Assembly: GCA_036346275.1 (NCBI GenBank)
Contig: JAYEVK010000053.1
Location: 62,001 to 126,000 of the forward strand
Origin: Otatea glauca
Lineage: Eukaryota > Streptophyta > Magnoliopsida > Poales > Poaceae
Reading direction: 5' to 3'
DNA: 64,000 nt
Positions 61,100 to 64,000 of this stretch are shown piece after piece. Every line of letters begins with the position of its first letter. The stretch's first letter is position 1. Made by a program: the position numbers and the translations under genes. Under the pieces are notes generated by a model, which was not told the DNA's origin, did not search any database, and saw only the letters and a program-made list of their open reading frames with translations.

Positions 61100-63896
61100 A
61101 GTGCATATTTCTTGGGGTTCCATGCATACAGCACAAAAATTCAACCAGTAGCAGATCGGACAGTATGGCACCGAACTGAATAAAAGATGCATAACACAGA
61201 AATATAAGAGGTACATAAAATGCTTCCAAGGAGCATAATGCATTTCTATTATTCAAGACGCATGTAACGTCCTTTGACATACTCCAGACATGACTAATAT
61301 GAGTTTTAGTTCTCTGCGTTATCACCCAACTAATATATGCAAAACTATATATGTTGGCCGCATGTCTCCTCTAATGGATGAATATACCAATAAGTTAAGT
61401 GGGGGCTCCCTGTTCTACCATGTGATCAGAGGTGCGTTTGAGACAATGAAGTTATCTATGTCAATAGAAGGGAATCCAAAAGTTATTCTCTTGCATCCTC
61501 AGTCGATGTCACCGATTTTATCTTTGGAACATACGTTGCACATCTCCTGACATGCTAGAATAGGCGTAGGATCTACCATTTGCTCTTTCGGCACAAGATT
61601 GGAGCCCCTTTTCATGATCTAAGATTAACAGATGGCCCCTACCTGTGAAAAGAAAAAAAAGAGGGGGAAAGGATGGCCCCTTATCTCAGTAAAGGTGCTT
61701 CTCCAACATGTAGATTAATAGCTGATTTTAATGGACCCACGCAAATGTCATCAAGAAAACAAAAAAGAATGAACCTCTGCAATACATTTTCTACCATGTA
61801 AGCCTGCAAATATGAATCGACATCCTGGTGCATTGTATGGATCCATGAGAAGATGCATTATGGTGCCATATTGACTGGATCAGGATTCAAGAAGGTACTT
61901 TGGCTCTAATAAAACTTGTATGTGATCAATTTAGTTAAGAGTTAAAACAGTCTGCAAGGATGGGAGTAAAAAACGAAAATCCACACTCCAATTCATCAGA
62001 CAATAAAACTATAGGAACGACTAGAGAACGGTATAGCGTTGCAACATTATATCAACAGGTTTTAGGAGATTCCATTAAAACATTTGAAAAACTTCTAGGT
62101 TTCAATGAGTTTCGCACGTTTCTAAAAGTTTCTAGAAGATTCCGAGAAAGTTTTCAAGACCAAGTTTCATGTTTTCAAACTCAAGTTTCAACGAGTTTTG
62201 CCATAGAGCTTTAAGAAGTTTCAACAGGTTTTATCGAGTTTCAAAAAGATTTATCAAAAAAAATAAACAAAAAGACCAAAAAATCCCAAGCATGCTCACC
62301 TGTGACAGCCACTCCGCACATGCCACTCGCCAGCACCCCCACCGCATCGCCTAGCTCGCACAAGAGGTTGGGCCAAAGCTCAAATTCCGGTGACATGTGC
62401 GGTGGTGAAGTGGAGCCACGAGGCGTCATGGGATTTGGCTGATCCTACCACCGACAATGAGGAAGACGACCAGATCCAATGGATCCCATCGCCGGAGAAG
62501 AGGAAGACGATTAGATCCGGTGGATCCCGTCGCCGGCATCTTCCTCCCGCCATGCTTGCTGTGCTTGCCATGCGCTTGGGCCTCAACGCTGTATTTTCTC
62601 TAGCCTTACATAATGTTTTCGCCGTTCACTCGGGCCACACCGCTGCATTGAGCACACGCTCACCGGCGCCCCACCCAATGTGCTCACCTTGCGCTCGGGT
62701 CGCACCGCCGTGCTCGCCTGCCCCTGTTTGCTGCTAGCTTGCCTAAGACGCACATCGAGAGAGGGGGGGAACCTGAATGGTTGCGTGAGAGCGACACAAT
62801 GAATGGATAAGGTTTGATATGGGGCTGGATGGATCGGATGGTTATGAGATTGAGGATCGAATCGAACAGTAGGAAGTTGTGCCGTTGAGTTTGGCTGTGA
62901 CGGTATGGTGTATAGTAGTTTTTCCCTAAAACTATATATAAGACAAGTGGACCAATCTACAAAAACCAGTACAGTTGAATCATCTGTAAAATAGCGGCTT
63001 AAGGTCTAGCTAAGTAGCTAACTTGCTCAGTGTAGCATCCCTGTATTGATTGAAATAAGAAATATCCTAAGTTACACTGTACCCGTACAAGTTGATAATT
63101 AGATGATTACAACACATGAAAGGATGCACAGCATTCAAGTAATGGATCTCAATAAACAAATGAGGTGTACTACGTAAACAATAGGAGCAACCTAATCTTA
63201 CTGAAAAAATGCATGATTTGAATGCATCATTGGTCTAATCATACGAATGAAGTCCTTGTGAGCACCTAACAGGGACAGTCACAGTTTCAACCAAATTTAC
63301 ACCACCACTCAACTGTTCTCACTGCAAACAAAACTGTGGAATAACAAAATTGCATCCTGGGAACGGTTTAACCTTTGAATTAAGACAATCATAGGAGATC
63401 GAACAGATTTTATACCAGTGGGGTCCCTAGATGGTTGAAACCATGTCCATATCAAAATTAACCTGATTCTTAAGTATCCACTAAGTAGAGTACGTAACTC
63501 CAATGCATTTTTCATTGAGATGAAAACTGAACATCGAAGTGCCACACGTACGATTTATCAACCTCATATTTCATTTGACCTAATGTCACGATATCACAGG
63601 CGCGCTAGGCCCAAGCACCCCAATAGCATTCCGTTCCTTAACACCTCAAAGTTTCTCGCCGAATTGTACCGCGGGCAACAGCCATTGTCGTCACACGACG
63701 TGATCTGCAGCTTAAACGACGAGTAAAGCCAGTGTACGAAGCGACATCGACTCCCAAGTCCCAACCAACAGCCATCGCATAGCGCATCTCCCCGCACGCC
63801 GCATGCCGTCGCGCCGCGCGTGCACGAAACTAGAAATATCGATAAATCGCTCGAACCACGCGATCCAGGAGGAGTAAGAGGGCGAAATTTCGGTAC
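61100..63896. other. Probable intron/intergenic DNA of the minus-strand candidate gene
   Basis: Mostly AT-rich. 62060-62255 has many AAGTTTC / GAGTTTC words (a degenerate short repeat). 62280-62750 is GC-rich with a local direct repeat (GATCC(A/G)(A/G)TGGATCCC(A/G)TCGCCGG at about 62473 and 62514) and looks like a repeat or gene fragment. No conserved protein found. Confidence 0.35.
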
Positions 63897-64000
63897 CTCT
63901 GATGAGTAGGACAGGAATTCGGGAGGGGACGAAGCGGCGGATCGGTGCCGAGCAGAGAGGATCGAGGAACCCTAGAAATTTTGGGGGGTTTGGGTCGCTC
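63897..64000 (-). other. Probable 5' UTR exon of a minus-strand gene at the window edge
   Basis: Read on the minus strand, the sequence has AAATTTCTAGGGTTCCTCGATC, then CCGCCGCTTCG, the usual make-up of a cereal 5' leader with its ACCCTAG/AGGGTT motif, and ends at a good donor (CAGAG/GTACCG at 63897/63896). No ATG-led coding frame is seen in it. The transcription start may be outside the window. Confidence 0.45.

Noticed and set aside
62390..62737. 115-codon plus-strand ORF in a GC-rich patch
   Set aside because: It spans an internal direct repeat, shows no recognisable domain and ends in a Pro/Cys/Ala-rich tail typical of chance GC-rich frames.

Overview
This is eukaryotic, grass-type (Poaceae) nuclear DNA: about 25 kb of low-copy sequence with two intact transcription-factor genes, interrupted by about 40 kb of nested transposable elements. 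The evidence is a five-exon class I KNOX homeobox gene, an R2R3-MYB gene of the MYB36/MYB68/MYB84 type, GT-AG introns, and grass element families: Stowaway and Tourist MITEs, CACTA with TCACAGACGG-type subterminal repeats, a MULE, a hAT element and Gypsy/Copia LTRs. I cannot fix the species. From memory, unchecked, rice chromosome 3 has KNOX genes (OSH43/OSH10) near such a MYB, so the KNOX-MYB pair may be an old neighbourhood now pushed apart by transposons.

Layout. 1-4195: ends of two Gypsy-like elements. An ~80-bp tandem repeat and an LTR (1417-2321) lie against the 3' part of a second element (2322-4195), which carries a decayed antisense plant-mobile-domain ORF. 4196-11473: the KNOX gene, minus strand, five exons (6088-9777, 325 aa) with a 2.4-kb third intron, plus flanks; part of that intron is duplicated downstream of the gene. 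11482-14673: a complete hAT element with an 8-bp target duplication and a frameshifted transposase. 15050-41266: a CACTA element (TSD TCT) carrying callose-synthase exon fragments and swollen by nested insertions. 41822-about 47.1 kb: an end of the long-LTR family and a Copia/Gypsy-type 3' end with its LTR. 47.08-51.17 kb: a decayed MULE with a GRF-like zinc-finger ORF and a Tourist MITE inside its transposase. 51.2-64 kb: low-copy DNA with the MYB gene (55184-56395, three exons, 310 aa), a Stowaway MITE, and what looks like the 5' end of a minus-strand gene at the right edge.

The most informative structure is the nest at 15-41 kb. Four members of one unusual family of long (3.2-5.5 kb) noncoding TG...CA units each carry a 5-bp target duplication. 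Unit D sits in the CACTA element, units A and C sit in D, and unit B plus a Gypsy solo LTR sit in A. The order of insertion can be read directly: CACTA, then D, then A and C, then B and the solo LTR. I read the units as giant solo LTRs because no copy shows coding sequence or internal direct terminal repeats. I saw no CRISPR, operon or prokaryotic feature, and no intact autonomous transposon gene.
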